This document shows, piece after piece, positions 48,042 through 57,573 of a stretch of DNA of 64,000 nucleotides. This stretch comes from Rahnella variigena (lineage in GTDB: Bacteria; Pseudomonadota; Gammaproteobacteria; Enterobacterales; Enterobacteriaceae). Location of the stretch: assembly GCF_003610915.1 (NCBI RefSeq), contig NZ_NSDJ01000001.1, forward strand, positions 620,001 to 684,000, read 5' to 3'. Each line of letters begins with the position of its first letter. Within the stretch, counting starts at the first letter, position 1. Below the pieces are notes generated by a model. It was not told the DNA's origin and ran no database searches. It saw only the letters and a list, made by a program, of their open reading frames with translations. The translations under genes and the position numbers were made by a program.

Positions 48042-49955
48042 TCAGCCGCGAAGAATAGTCAGTACTTCTTCAACGCTGGTGGTGTTCGCCAGACGCTCGA
48101 TAACACCGTCTTCGTCCAGTGCCGTGGTCAGTTTGGTGATCACGTTGATGTGCTCATTATTGCGTGCTGCGATACCGACGACCAGACGTGCGCGGTCATC
48201 TTCATCATCGCCCCAGCGGATACCCGCCGGATACTGGCAGAACACGATACCGGTTTTCAGTACACGGTCTTTTGCTTCGATGGTGCCGTGTGGCACAGCG
48301 ATGGATTCGCCCAGATACGTCGAGGTCAGCTGCTCACGTGCCAGCATCGCGTCGACATATTCTGCCTGAACATACCCGCCTTTCACCAGTTGCTCACCCG
48401 CAAAACGAATCGCTTCTTCTTTCGTGCCAGCGCTCAGGCCGAGGAAGATATTGCTTTCGCTGATTCGGAACAGGTTTTCGTTTTCATTGTCTGCCACGAT
48501 GCTGTCGCCCAGCGTCGTCGTCACTTTCTCTTTGTACTGGCTGGCTTTGTTCACTTCCACCAGACGGGAGGTCAGGTCAGTGTACAGGCCGCTGTCGAGG
48601 AAGTTGGTCAGCGAAATGTGCTGCGCATGTGGCACCTGACGCATGGCGCGTTCAGTCAGGTCACGGTGCGTAATCACCAGATCCACATCATCAGGCAGAT
48701 TGTTGATGGCGCTGTTGGTGACGCTGATGTTGGTCAGTCCTGCATCCTGCACTTTTTTGCGCAGAACACCGGCACCCATTGCGCTGGAACCCATACCGGC
48801 GTCACAGGCTACGATGATTTTACGTACGGTAGACAGGTCGCCCGCCACGCCTGCAACAGCAGGTTTGCCGCCTTTAGACTGTGCTTTCATGTCCTGCATA
48901 CGGCGTGTTGCTTCGTCCAGATCGTCGCCGTCTTTCGCTTTGGTGGTTTTCAGCAGCAAAGCGGAGATAACGAAGGACACCGCAAAGGCTGCCACGATGG
49001 CCGCGATATTAGCGAAGTACGCACCTTTTGGCGTCATCGCCAGCACGGCCAGGATGGAACCCGGAGAAGCCGGAGACACCAGACCGCCGTTCAGCAGAGT
49101 CAGGGTAAACACGCCCGTCATACCGCCCAGAATGACCGCCAGTAACAGGCGCGGGTTCATCAGAACGTATGGGAAGTAAATTTCGTGGATACCACCCAGG
49201 AAGTGGATGATTGCCGCGCCGCCAGCAGATTGCTTGGCGCTGCCACGACCGAAGAACATGTACGCCATCAGGACGCCCATACCCGGACCCGGGTTCGCTT
49301 CGATCAGGAAGAAGATTGATTTACCGGTTTCAGTCGCCTGCTGGATACCCAGCGGAGAGAAGATACCGTGGTTGATGGCGTTGTTGAGGAACAGGATTTT
49401 CGCCGGTTCAACAAAGATAGAGGCCAGCGGCAACAGGTTATGAATAACCATGATGTGCACGCCTGCAGCCAGCACTTTAGACAGCGCTTCTACCAGCGGA
49501 CCAATCGCCAGGAAGGCCAGGATCGCCAGCAGCATACCGATAATACCGGCAGAGAAGTTGTTAACCAGCATCTCGAAGCCGCTTTTGATTTTACCGTCAA
49601 CCCAGCGGTCGAAACGCTTGATGCACCAGCCGCCCAGCGGACCTGCAATCATTGCGCCGAGGAACATTGGCATATCCGCACCAACGATAACACCCATAAC
49701 GGTGATTGCACCGACCACACCACCGCGGTCACCACCCACCAGACGACCACCGGTATAACCGATGAGCAATGGCAGAAGATAGGTGATCATCGGGCCAACC
49801 AGCTTCGCTAATGTTTCATTAGGGATCCAGCCGGTAGGAATGAACAGAGCGGTAATGATACCCCAGGCGATAAACGCGCCGATGTTGGGCATTACCATGT
49901 TACTCAGGAAGCGACCAAAGTTTTGAACTTTGATCTTAACGTCTGGTGAAAACAT
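48042..49955 (-). CDS. mtlA: PTS mannitol-specific EIICBA transporter
   Basis: Imports and phosphorylates mannitol. The 637-aa protein has exactly the E. coli length. EIIC is residues 1-335, with the GGIHE motif at about 254-258; EIIB holds phospho-Cys384 (IIVACDAGMGSSAMG), and EIIA holds phospho-His near 556 (SIAVPHGTIEAKDRV). The ATG at 49955 follows AGGGG; a GTG three codons earlier is not needed. First gene of mtlADR, behind several CRP-like sites. Confidence 0.96.
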   Translation of the reverse strand: MFSPDVKIKVQNFGRFLSNMVMPNIGAFIAWGIITALFIPTGWIPNETLAKLVGPMITYLLPLLIGYTGGRLVGGDRGGVVGAITVMGVIVGADMPMFLGAMIAGPLGGWCIKRFDRWVDGKIKSGFEMLVNNFSAGIIGMLLAILAFLAIGPLVEALSKVLAAGVHIMVIHNLLPLASIFVEPAKILFLNNAINHGIFSPLGIQQATETGKSIFFLIEANPGPGMGVLMAYMFFGRGSAKQSAGGAAIIHFLGGIHEIYFPYVLMNPRLLLAVILGGMTGVFTLTLLNGGLVSPASPGSILAVLAMTPKGAYFANIAAIVAAFAVSFVISALLLKTTKAKDGDDLDEATRRMQDMKAQSKGGKPAVAGVAGDLSTVRKIIVACDAGMGSSAMGAGVLRKKVQDAGLTNISVTNSAINNLPDDVDLVITHRDLTERAMRQVPHAQHISLTNFLDSGLYTDLTSRLVEVNKASQYKEKVTTTLGDSIVADNENENLFRISESNIFLGLSAGTKEEAIRFAGEQLVKGGYVQAEYVDAMLAREQLTSTYLGESIAVPHGTIEAKDRVLKTGIVFCQYPAGIRWGDDEDDRARLVVGIAARNNEHINVITKLTTALDEDGVIERLANTTSVEEVLTILRG

Positions 49956-50124
49956 AAAACGCACCCCTATTGATACGCGCTGACAATAGAGCGCGTGATA
50001 TCAGTTAATTATCGGTGACGGTTATTTCGGTTTTTCTGCCACTGCTTTAAAAATCCGTCCGTCGAATTGCTGTCTGCGAGGCGGACTCTACCACGTGATT
50101 ATAGGCCTCGCGTAGCCACCCGGC

Positions 50125-50310
50125 AGCCCGTGACGGAGATCACACGTATACGGCCATCACCCCCTCACTTTTGGTGATCATGATCACAAAAACACCCTGT
50201 AACCCGGCTACACTGATTATTATTTAAACGCAACACCGTCAAAAATGTGACTTAAATCACTATTTGTTAACGATTCTTTATCATTAAAACGTGATATTCA
50301 TCACAAAGTA
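50125..50310 (-). promoter_or_regulatory. Mannitol operon control region with four CRP-like sites
   Basis: Four matches to GTGA-N6-TCAC lie upstream of mtlA: 50130-50143, 50174-50187 (GTGATCATGATCAC, a perfect palindrome), 50247-50260 and 50291-50304. E. coli mtlA is known to have five CRP sites, so this is a conserved design for strong catabolite control. The 490-base gap between mtlA and the next gene (49956-50443) otherwise holds only the mtl leader and the terminator of the deaminase gene. Confidence 0.8.
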
Positions 50311-50415
50311 TTTTTGGGCAGACGGGCTTATTTCGCTTAAAAAGCATTCAGACGTGTCACGGTAATGGAAAAGTGAGTTTACGGAGGAGAGGTTGAAATA
50401 AAATTACAAGGGGGA

Positions 50416-50436
50416 GCGGGTATCCCGAATACCCGC
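50416..50436 (-). terminator. Probable terminator of the deaminase gene
   Basis: GCGGGTAT (50416-50423), loop of five, ATACCCGC (50429-50436), directly after the stop of the minus-strand gene. The run after the stem on the transcribed strand is only partly T-rich. Confidence 0.6.
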
Positions 50437-50443
50437 GTCTTCG

Positions 50444-52000
50444 TTAATCGGGGAGAGGTTCATCACGAAGCTTATGAGTAACATTCAAAATCACTTTTGA
50501 TTCAGAATCACCATAGCTATCCAGATATTGTGGATCAACGTGATGGGAAGCAGGGATTTCATAAGAAATTGGCTTGCCTCTGTCATCTTTTCTTGGACGG
50601 CTATAACCGAAAAATTTTGTATACCGCCTCGGTGCCGTTCCCTCAAAATTCTCGAAAATAACCTTTTTAGTTTTATCCGTACTGTCGGCGTGAGCTATCG
50701 AATCACCGTGAAGGTCTTCAGCCAGACTCTTGGCATAAGGTTCGATATAAACCACCCTCTTCAAGCCGGCGGCAACAATATGTCGTGCGCAGTTGTGGCA
50801 AGGATAAGTCGTGCAATAAAGTGTCTTACCACAAGTAGTTGCATTCGCAAGACGCGCCATCGTTGTAATTGCATCCATTTCGGCATGAATAGCACGCGAG
50901 TATTCAATCAGGGACTTTATTTTTGGGGTTTTCATAATCTGTATTGCAAGTTCATTCGCCCGTGACGGATCGCTTCGGGCGATCACTGCTTCGACCTCAC
51001 GCCTGACTAAATCCTTGTGCATATCACTATGGCAGCCATCGTTGTTATAACAGCGTTTATCGCTCTTGCTTTCACAGGAATAGAGACCTCCACCTGCAGC
51101 AGGTACATCATTGCAGCCAGTGGAGAGGATGTTGCAATTATCATCCATAATAGCAGCCCCCACCTGACGCGATAAGCAGGCAGAGCGTAATGCGGCTGAA
51201 TTTGCGGTGAACATGCCGGTTTCATCCTGGCTGGGACTCACATTATTTGCGCCATGTACAAGGTCGATAAATCGGGCTATCGATTTTTTAATCTGATCAT
51301 TATTTATGTTCCTGATAAAATAATCGGCACACTGCAATGTGTCCTCGACATGTTGACCATAAGGGTACTCGGAACGCCTGTCGCGCCTGATTATTTCGGC
51401 AATCTGATGATCGTTAAGAAAATCCTTTTTCAAATTAATAACTCTTTCATTAATCGTTCTCACTAAGCCGATCAGATAAAAATTATTACGATACACCTCA
51501 CGAAAGAGATCAACTTCTTCAGGATGTTTTAATTGATCGACAATGTAAGCTATTTTACTGGTTGATTTTCCTGATACTCCTTTAAAATCTCCCGTATTTA
51601 AATTTGCCGTCCTGATAACTTTTATTTTCCGGATAACCAATTCGGAGTTAATGATATTGCCATGTTTTTCACGCAGAGTATTACCGAGATTTTGCAACTG
51701 GATAAAATGCTCATAGCCTTCAAGTTTCTTTAACTCTGCCGCTTCAGCAGCTGACAGGGTGTCTGCCATTAAATCGCTAATTCTTATATGCACAACATGA
51801 TAATTACAGGCTTTAAGTTTAGTGATGATTTTTTCTTTAAGGGTTTTAACCCCTGATCCACTCGCCCCACAAAGTCCGATGACCAGTTCTTGTGAGCGGC
51901 GCTCACGAATATCATCAATGCTGTTATTATTGCCGAATGATTGATTTGATGCAGGTAATGAAATGATTTTTTTTTGCCGGTTCAGCCATAGACACTCCAA
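50444..52000 (-). CDS. avcD: Anti-phage deoxycytidylate deaminase, AvcD/DcdV type
   Basis: Predicted phage-defence enzyme that deaminates dCTP/dCMP to starve phage replication. The frame is 518 codons, close to the about 530 aa of V. cholerae AvcD. Residues 40-250 form a P-loop kinase-like domain (modified Walker A, IGLCGASGSGVKT). Residues 265-480 form a zinc cytidine deaminase with HAE at 372-374 and PCHNC at 400-404, plus a Cys-rich insertion near 296-323. Base composition is lower in G+C than neighbours. The start is odd: this frame opens with TTG at 52000 and no good ribosome site, whereas the ATG at 51989, with GGAG 5 bases upstream, is out of frame because of nine A residues (51967-51975). 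Confidence 0.85.
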   Translation of the reverse strand: MECLWLNRQKKIISLPASNQSFGNNNSIDDIRERRSQELVIGLCGASGSGVKTLKEKIITKLKACNYHVVHIRISDLMADTLSAAEAAELKKLEGYEHFIQLQNLGNTLREKHGNIINSELVIRKIKVIRTANLNTGDFKGVSGKSTSKIAYIVDQLKHPEEVDLFREVYRNNFYLIGLVRTINERVINLKKDFLNDHQIAEIIRRDRRSEYPYGQHVEDTLQCADYFIRNINNDQIKKSIARFIDLVHGANNVSPSQDETGMFTANSAALRSACLSRQVGAAIMDDNCNILSTGCNDVPAAGGGLYSCESKSDKRCYNNDGCHSDMHKDLVRREVEAVIARSDPSRANELAIQIMKTPKIKSLIEYSRAIHAEMDAITTMARLANATTCGKTLYCTTYPCHNCARHIVAAGLKRVVYIEPYAKSLAEDLHGDSIAHADSTDKTKKVIFENFEGTAPRRYTKFFGYSRPRKDDRGKPISYEIPASHHVDPQYLDSYGDSESKVILNVTHKLRDEPLPD

Positions 52001-52019
52001 TGACTGGACAGCCTGAATG

Positions 52020-52199
52020 TTACCAGTCTAGCTTGGCTGCTTCTTCCAAAACCTGAGCCATGGCCTTTTTATATGCAGCAGACTGACGCCGGGCCAAAAG
52101 ATCAATAACGTGCTCTGATCCCGTGCTCTCCACTGCTGAGAATTCGGAATGCTGTTCATCCGTTTTCAACGCAGCATAATCAGCGAATTGAACAATCAT
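52020..52199 (-). CDS. Small protein of 59 aa upstream of avcD
   Basis: A short frame MIVQFADYAALKTDEQHSEF... ending ...KKAMAQVLEEAAKLDW, ending 20 bases before the avcD frame. It has a likely amphipathic C-terminal helix and no membrane segment. GGAT lies 7 bases upstream of the ATG, which overlaps the stop of another short frame (ATGA). In Vibrio the same place is occupied by the AvcI RNA that inhibits AvcD; this sequence might be a coding gene, part of such an RNA, or both. Confidence 0.45.
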   Translation of the reverse strand: MIVQFADYAALKTDEQHSEFSAVESTGSEHVIDLLARRQSAAYKKAMAQVLEEAAKLDW

Positions 52200-52288
52200 A
52201 AACTATCCATGTAATAAGTGAGAATTTGAGGGAACTCTGATGTCAGACCTAAATAATCAGAGATTGCTTCACTGGAATAAATATCCAT
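52196..52288 (-). CDS. Possible 30-aa frame coupled to the 59-aa gene
   Basis: ATG at 52288 reads MDIYSSEAISDYLGLTSEFP and nine more residues to a TGA that overlaps the next ATG by 4 bases (ATGA). The same frame is open further upstream for about 17 codons without a start. There is no Shine-Dalgarno sequence, so it may be the remnant of a longer gene or part of a regulatory RNA. Confidence 0.3.
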   Translation of the reverse strand: MDIYSSEAISDYLGLTSEFPQILTYYMDSL

Positions 52289-52394
52289 GAAGAAAGGAAG
52301 GTTACCACGAGAAAACCAACGAAGTGCGTAAAAATTTACTCAGTTTCAGCCATTACATTCAATACTGAGAAGTGCTTTCCAAACTATAGTCATG

Positions 52395-52424
52395 AAAAAA
52401 TCCGACAGCATTGGCTGCCGGATT
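52395..52424 (-). terminator. Rho-independent terminator of the DsbA-like gene
   Basis: On the minus strand AATCCGGCAGC, loop CAAT, GCTGTCGGATT, then TTTT. One G-U pair in an 11-bp stem. Confidence 0.85.
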
Positions 52425-52434
52425 GAACTCCGAA

Positions 52435-53229
52435 TTACTTCCCGCCCTGCGCCTTCACAATGGCTGCCTGCAAATCTTCGGCAGACACGGCGCCCGGCAG
52501 CACGGTGGTGTTTTCAGCGGTCGCGCCGCTGGTTGGCATCACCACGAAACCTGGCGTGCCGCTGAAGCCCAGCGTACGTGCCAGTTCATCGTTCGATGCG
52601 ATGGCTTCGTGCGTTGCTTTACGCTGTGCGTCGGTCGGTGCTGTGGCTTTGGCGGCTTTCACTGCGCCCGCGATATCGGCATCGGTCAGTTTGCCTTCGT
52701 CGTGGCCGGAGCGGTAAATGCTGTTGTGGTAATCAAAGTACGCCTGAGCGCCTTTTTCTTTCCATATAGCCATACCGGTTTCAGCGGCAGTGATGGACGC
52801 TTTCCAGCGGTCACCGAAGATTGGCCATTCTTTAAAGACGAAACGCACGTTCGGATTGGCTTTCACTGTCTGCTCAACCAGCGGCGCCATGTGACTGCAA
52901 TACAGGCACTGGTAATCGAAGAATTCCACGAATGCCACTTTGGCATCTTTCGGGCCGTAGCTTGGGGTCGCCGGGTCATTCACCAGCGCTTTGGCGTTTG
53001 CCAGCACTGCACTCAGGGTTTGCTGTTGTTGCTGATCAGCCTGCTGTGCCTGCAATTTCTGGCTGACCTGCACCAGAATTTCCGGATGCTGCAACATGTA
53101 ATCCGCCGCAATTTTACCAATGGCTTCCTGCTGCGCCGGGGTGAAATCTGCGGTTGCGCTGTCGGCAGCAAAAGCCAGCGTCGGCGCCAGCACCAGAGAA
53201 GCCAACAGAGTCATCGTCTGACGTTTCAT
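52435..53229 (-). CDS. DsbA-family periplasmic thiol-disulphide protein
   Basis: A protein of 264 aa with a signal peptide (cleavage near AFA-AD, residue 21), an N-terminal helical part rich in Gln (about 27-80, LQAQQADQQQQQ), and a DsbA-like thioredoxin domain with the active site Cys108-Leu-Tyr-Cys111 (FFDYQCLYCSHMA) and cis-Pro loop GFSGTPGFVV. The N-terminal helices resemble the oligomerisation region of ScsC/DsbG-like proteins, suggesting disulphide isomerase or copper-stress functions; the partner is unknown. The ATG at 53229 follows AAGGA. Confidence 0.87.
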   Translation of the reverse strand: MKRQTMTLLASLVLAPTLAFAADSATADFTPAQQEAIGKIAADYMLQHPEILVQVSQKLQAQQADQQQQQTLSAVLANAKALVNDPATPSYGPKDAKVAFVEFFDYQCLYCSHMAPLVEQTVKANPNVRFVFKEWPIFGDRWKASITAAETGMAIWKEKGAQAYFDYHNSIYRSGHDEGKLTDADIAGAVKAAKATAPTDAQRKATHEAIASNDELARTLGFSGTPGFVVMPTSGATAENTTVLPGAVSAEDLQAAIVKAQGGK

Positions 53230-53355
53230 CAAAAATCCTTAAAGTGAAATACGGGGAAAATCGAACAGTTGCCTTCAAAAGTAGAGGAATTTGGCCGGAT
53301 TTGCAGGCTAAAAATTGTCATTTTTTATAAATATAAGGGCAGGAATGACGGAAAT

Positions 53356-53385
53356 AAAAAAGCCACGTACGCGATGACGTGGCTT
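53356..53385 (-). terminator. Rho-independent terminator of yiaF
   Basis: On the minus strand AAGCCACGT, loop of eight, ACGTGGCTT followed by a T-run (plus-strand A-run at 53356-53361). Confidence 0.85.
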
Positions 53386-53406
53386 GTTTGAAAACGATGG
53401 TCTGGC

Positions 53407-54129
53407 TTAGTTGCTGAAATCACCCTGGGCGACTTTCTGCGCCTGAAGCAATGTCTGCTGTTTACCAACCAGATTGGACATCATGGTGTTGTACTGTGTT
53501 GCCTGCTGCTGCGTCGGGAACTGTACGCCACCATTGGCAAACGCGACCTGAGGGCCCTGTTGTTGCAGATAATCACCGACAGAGACGATATCCTGCGTGA
53601 AGCTTTGCAGCGCTGGCACCAGAGGCGTCAGCACGTTCGCTGGCTGGGTGACAACCGTGTTGTACACCTGGCCGTAAACCGCTTTCAGATCATCCGGTTG
53701 TTTCAGTGCAGCCATCGCTGTATCGGCTTTCACTTTTGAATCACGCAACTGTGCATTCAGCATACTCAGCGTGCTGGCTGCCTGTTGCAATGCGCTGCGC
53801 TGGGTCATGTAATCCTGCGGAGTACGCACCTGACCAATCGCGCTGACCACCGGTACCAGGCTGCCATCTACGGCGCCTTTCATCTGGCGGGAGAATGACA
53901 GGATAATGCCGTAGTCGTTCGCGTAATTACCAAAACGTTGTTTCTGATCTTCACTCAGCGAAGGCAAATTTTGCCCGCTGCGCATGACGGTATTTTGCAA
54001 ATAATCGATAAAGGCTTTGCGTTGTTCCGGTTCTTTATCGCCACAGGCAGTGAGCTGGAAAACGACCAGCAATGCGATAAACGGCGCCAGCCAGCGAGAA
54101 AATACACCGCTTCTGATCCCTACAGCCAT
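53407..54129 (-). CDS. yiaF: DUF3053 lipoprotein YiaF
   Basis: A lipoprotein of 240 aa: signal sequence and lipobox LTAC with Cys29 (VVFQLTACGDKEPEQRKAF), then a largely helical domain (DUF3053). Matches E. coli YiaF in length and character. Asp is not at +2 after the lipidated Cys (Gly is), so outer-membrane sorting is likely. Function not established. E. coli has it in the same region as tag, yiaC and yiaD. Confidence 0.85.
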   Translation of the reverse strand: MAVGIRSGVFSRWLAPFIALLVVFQLTACGDKEPEQRKAFIDYLQNTVMRSGQNLPSLSEDQKQRFGNYANDYGIILSFSRQMKGAVDGSLVPVVSAIGQVRTPQDYMTQRSALQQAASTLSMLNAQLRDSKVKADTAMAALKQPDDLKAVYGQVYNTVVTQPANVLTPLVPALQSFTQDIVSVGDYLQQQGPQVAFANGGVQFPTQQQATQYNTMMSNLVGKQQTLLQAQKVAQGDFSN

Positions 54130-54273
54130 GAGTCCTGACTCCTGATTTCAATGTTCTTCTTCCGGCCAGTTCCCTGCCGATGCTGTGCATTCCATGCGGG
54201 TTATAGGATAGAACAATTGGGGGGAGAACGCTTTTTAAAAAAGCGTAGAAATTGGCATCCGATAAGGTGCCTT

Positions 54274-54402
54274 GCTCCTCCCCCTGCGAAGGGGGAGGCC
54301 GGGAGGGGGTATTAAAGACAAAACAAGGGTCAACGCATACTTCAACTTTTTGATGTTGCTGTAATACCCCACCCCAACCCTCCCCTTCGCAGGGGAGGGC
54401 GC
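54274..54402. repeat. G+C-rich palindromic repeat pair with longer spacer
   Basis: A forward copy (54274-54319, core CCCCTGCGAAGGGG) and an inverted copy (54362-54402) separated by about 42 bases, downstream of glyS and upstream of yiaF. GGGGGTATTA marks the outer end of the first copy, while TAATACCCC opens the second. Confidence 0.88.
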
Positions 54403-54413
54403 AAAAGCTAAAT

Positions 54414-56483
54414 TTACTGAAGCAGCGAAATATCCGCGACTTGCAGGAACAGCTCCCGCAGTTTGGACAGCAGCGTCAGACGGTTGATACGCACCGCTTC
54501 GTTCTCATCCATTACCATCACGGTATCAAAGAACGTATCGACGGTTTCGCGCAGCGCAGCCAGTTCCACCAGCGCTTCTTTGTACTCACCGGCCGCAAAC
54601 AGCGGTTCCAGTTTGTCACGCAGAACCACCAGATGCGTCGCCAGTTTCAGCTCCGCAGGTTCTTTCAGCACGGATGCGTGAACGTGATCCAGCAGAACGT
54701 CGGTGGATTTCGCCAGAATGTTGGACACACGCTTGTTGGCCGCAGCCAGCGTTGCCGCTTCATCGAGCGTACGGAAGTAGCTCACCGCTTTCACGCGCGC
54801 ATCGAAATCTGCCGGTTTGGTCGGACGACGTGCCAGCACAGCCTGAATAGTATCGACCGCGTGACCTTCTTCCTGATACCACGCACGGAAACGACCGAGC
54901 ATGAAATCAACCACTTCATCGACAACCTTGGCGTTAGTCAGCTTGTCGCCGTACAGGCGCACTGCTTCTTCGGTCAGGGTTTGCAGATCAAGCGGCAGGT
55001 TTTTCTCAACGATGATACGCAGAACACCGAGCGCGGCACGACGCAATGCGAACGGGTCTTTATCGCCTTTCGGATGCTGACCGATGCCGAAAATACCGGC
55101 CAGGGTGTCCATCTTGTCAGCGATTGCCAGCGCGCACGCTACCAGCGATGCCGGTAACTCGTCGCCCGCAAAGCGTGGCTGATACTGTTCGTTCAGGGCT
55201 ACCGCGACTTCTTCCTGCTCGCCGTCGTGACGCGCATAGTGCATGCCCATCACGCCCTGCGTGTCGGTGAATTCGAAGACCATGTTGGTCATCAGGTCAC
55301 ATTTTGACAGCAGACCTGCGCGTTTTGCGTTCTCAACGTTGGCACCGATTTTCTCAGCGATCCAGCCTGACAACGCCTGAATACGGTCGGTTTTGTCGCG
55401 CAGCGTACCCAGCTGTTTCTGGAACAACACGGTTTCCAGACGCGGCAGGTTATCTTCGAGACGTTTTTTGCGGTCGGTATTGAAGAAGAATTCGGCATCG
55501 GCCAGACGCGGACGCACCACTTTTTCGTTACCGGAAATGATTTGCTGCGGATCTTTCGACTCGATGTTAGCCACGAAGATAAAGTTCGGCAGAAGTTTGC
55601 CCGCAGCGTCGTACACCGGGAAATACTTCTGGTCGCCTTTCATGGTGTAAACCAGCGCTTCAGCCGGAACCGCCAGGAATTTCTCTTCGAATTTCGCGGT
55701 CAGCACCACCGGCCATTCGACCAGAGACGCCACTTCTTCCAGCAGGCTTTCGCTCAGATCAGCGATGCCGCCAATCTCTTTCGCCGCTTTCTCAGCATCC
55801 TGTTTGATCAGCGCTTTACGCTGTTCGTAATCCGCAATGACTTTGCCGCGTTCCAGCAGAATCTGTGGATACTGATCGGCGTTGTCGAGGGTGAATTCAG
55901 GCTCACCCATGAAGCGGTGACCGCGAACCGTGCGGGCAGAATCGATACCGAGGATTTTCGCCGGGATCAGCTCATCGCCTAACAGCAGCGTGACGGTGTG
56001 AACCGGACGCACAAACTGCACGTCGGAATCGCCCCAGCGCATCAGTTTAGGGATTGGCAGTTTAGACAGTGAAGTGGCGATCATCGCCGGCAGCAGTTGT
56101 TGCGCGCTTTCGCCTTTGACGTGCGCACGGTAAACCAGCCATTCACCTTTGTCGGTGACCAGACGATCGGCCTGATCAACGGTGATACCGCAACCGCGAG
56201 CCCAGCCTTCAGCGGCTTTGCTTGGTTTGCCTTCGGCATCGAATGCCTGCGCGACAGCCGGGCCGCGTTTTTCAACTTCGCGGTCAGCCTGAGATTCATG
56301 CAGACCGGAGACTTTCAGCGCCAGACGGCGCGGAGCTGCAAACCATTTTACGTCGCCGTGTGGCAGGTTCGCCGCATCCAGCTCCGCAGTCAGGTTAGCT
56401 GCAAAAGATTCAGCAAGGCTGCGCAGAGCCTTCGGTGGCAGTTCTTCCGTGCCGATTTCCACCAGAAATGTTTTTTCAGTCAT
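54414..56483 (-). CDS. glyS: Glycyl-tRNA synthetase beta subunit
   Basis: Beta subunit of the alpha2-beta2 glycyl-tRNA synthetase, 689 aa as in E. coli. It begins [20 protein letters not shown] and has the typical [20 protein letters not shown] region and a C-terminal anticodon-binding helical domain (about 570-689). It follows glyQ after 9 bases in the same operon. Essential for glycine charging. Confidence 0.97.
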   Translation of the reverse strand: MTEKTFLVEIGTEELPPKALRSLAESFAANLTAELDAANLPHGDVKWFAAPRRLALKVSGLHESQADREVEKRGPAVAQAFDAEGKPSKAAEGWARGCGITVDQADRLVTDKGEWLVYRAHVKGESAQQLLPAMIATSLSKLPIPKLMRWGDSDVQFVRPVHTVTLLLGDELIPAKILGIDSARTVRGHRFMGEPEFTLDNADQYPQILLERGKVIADYEQRKALIKQDAEKAAKEIGGIADLSESLLEEVASLVEWPVVLTAKFEEKFLAVPAEALVYTMKGDQKYFPVYDAAGKLLPNFIFVANIESKDPQQIISGNEKVVRPRLADAEFFFNTDRKKRLEDNLPRLETVLFQKQLGTLRDKTDRIQALSGWIAEKIGANVENAKRAGLLSKCDLMTNMVFEFTDTQGVMGMHYARHDGEQEEVAVALNEQYQPRFAGDELPASLVACALAIADKMDTLAGIFGIGQHPKGDKDPFALRRAALGVLRIIVEKNLPLDLQTLTEEAVRLYGDKLTNAKVVDEVVDFMLGRFRAWYQEEGHAVDTIQAVLARRPTKPADFDARVKAVSYFRTLDEAATLAAANKRVSNILAKSTDVLLDHVHASVLKEPAELKLATHLVVLRDKLEPLFAAGEYKEALVELAALRETVDTFFDTVMVMDENEAVRINRLTLLSKLRELFLQVADISLLQ

Positions 56484-56492
56484 TGACTTATC

Positions 56493-57407
56493 TCACTTCT
56501 CGTTCTTTTTGCACATCGGGAAGCCCAGCACTTCGCGGGAAGCGTAATACGCCTCAGCTACCGCTTTAGTCAGGGTACGGATGCGCAGAATGTAGCGCTG
56601 ACGTTCAGTCACAGAAATCGCTTTACGCGCGTCGAGCAGGTTGAAGCAATGGGCCGCTTTCAGGATGCGCTCGTACGCCGGCAGTGCCAGTGGCTTTTCG
56701 AGTGCCAGCAGGGTTTGCGCTTCTTTCTCGTGCTGTTCAAAACAGGTGAACAGGAAATCGACGTCGGCGTATTCAAAGTTATACGTCGATTGCTCCACTT
56801 CGTTCTGATGGAACACGTCGCCGTAGGTGGTTTTACCCAGCGGACCGTTGCTCCAGACCAGATCGTAAACGCTGTCCACGCCCTGGATGTACATCGCCAG
56901 ACGTTCCAGACCGTAAGTGATTTCGCCGGTTACCGGTTTACATTCCAGGCCGCCGACCTGCTGGAAGTAAGTGAACTGCGTCACTTCCATGCCGTTCAGC
57001 CACACTTCCCAGCCAAGACCCCAGGCGCCGAGCGTCGGGTTTTCCCAGTTGTCTTCAACGAAGCGGATATCGTGGATCAGCGGGTCAAGACCCAGCTCTT
57101 TCAGCGAGCCGAGGTACAGCTCCTGAATGTTTTCCGGTGAAGGTTTGATCATCACCTGGAACTGATAATAGTGCTGCAGACGGTTAGGGTTTTCGCCGTA
57201 GCGGCCGTCGGTCGGACGACGTGATGGCTGAACATACGCTGCCGCAAAAGGCTCAGGGCCGAGTGCGCGCAGGCTGGTCATCGGGTGCGAGGTGCCCGCG
57301 CCGACTTCCATATCCAGCGGTTGAACAATGGTGCAGCCCTGCTGCGCCCAATAATCTTGCAGTGTCAGGATCAGGCCCTGAAATGTCTTGGTATCAAACT
57401 TTTGCAT
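56493..57407 (-). CDS. glyQ: Glycyl-tRNA synthetase alpha subunit
   Basis: Catalytic alpha subunit, 304 aa, with class II motifs ([60 protein letters not shown]). Closely matches E. coli GlyQ. It is the first gene of glyQS and starts at 57407. Confidence 0.97.
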   Translation of the reverse strand: MQKFDTKTFQGLILTLQDYWAQQGCTIVQPLDMEVGAGTSHPMTSLRALGPEPFAAAYVQPSRRPTDGRYGENPNRLQHYYQFQVMIKPSPENIQELYLGSLKELGLDPLIHDIRFVEDNWENPTLGAWGLGWEVWLNGMEVTQFTYFQQVGGLECKPVTGEITYGLERLAMYIQGVDSVYDLVWSNGPLGKTTYGDVFHQNEVEQSTYNFEYADVDFLFTCFEQHEKEAQTLLALEKPLALPAYERILKAAHCFNLLDARKAISVTERQRYILRIRTLTKAVAEAYYASREVLGFPMCKKNEK

Positions 57408-57545
57408 GTTGGATTCGCACGCGAGAAAGTGGGTGTAAAGAGAGTGCGACAGTATACCCGCTGCACGGAAGATAATCAGCCAGAATCAGGCAGCAGAGAG
57501 ATTCGGAAAGGTATTGTTTAGTTTTCAGCGATCTGCTGGCGCAGT

Positions 57546-57568
57546 AAAAAGGGGCTGAACGCCCCTTT
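57546..57568 (-). terminator. Rho-independent terminator of the esterase gene
   Basis: On the minus strand AAAGGGGC, loop GTTCA, GCCCCTTT followed by TT, 5 bases after the stop. Confidence 0.85.
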
Positions 57569-57573
57569 ATCCC

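Noticed and set aside
47934..49145. Plus-strand open frame of 403 codons across mtlD-mtlA
   Set aside because: Antisense shadow of mtlA; spans an intergenic hairpin and has no family resemblance.
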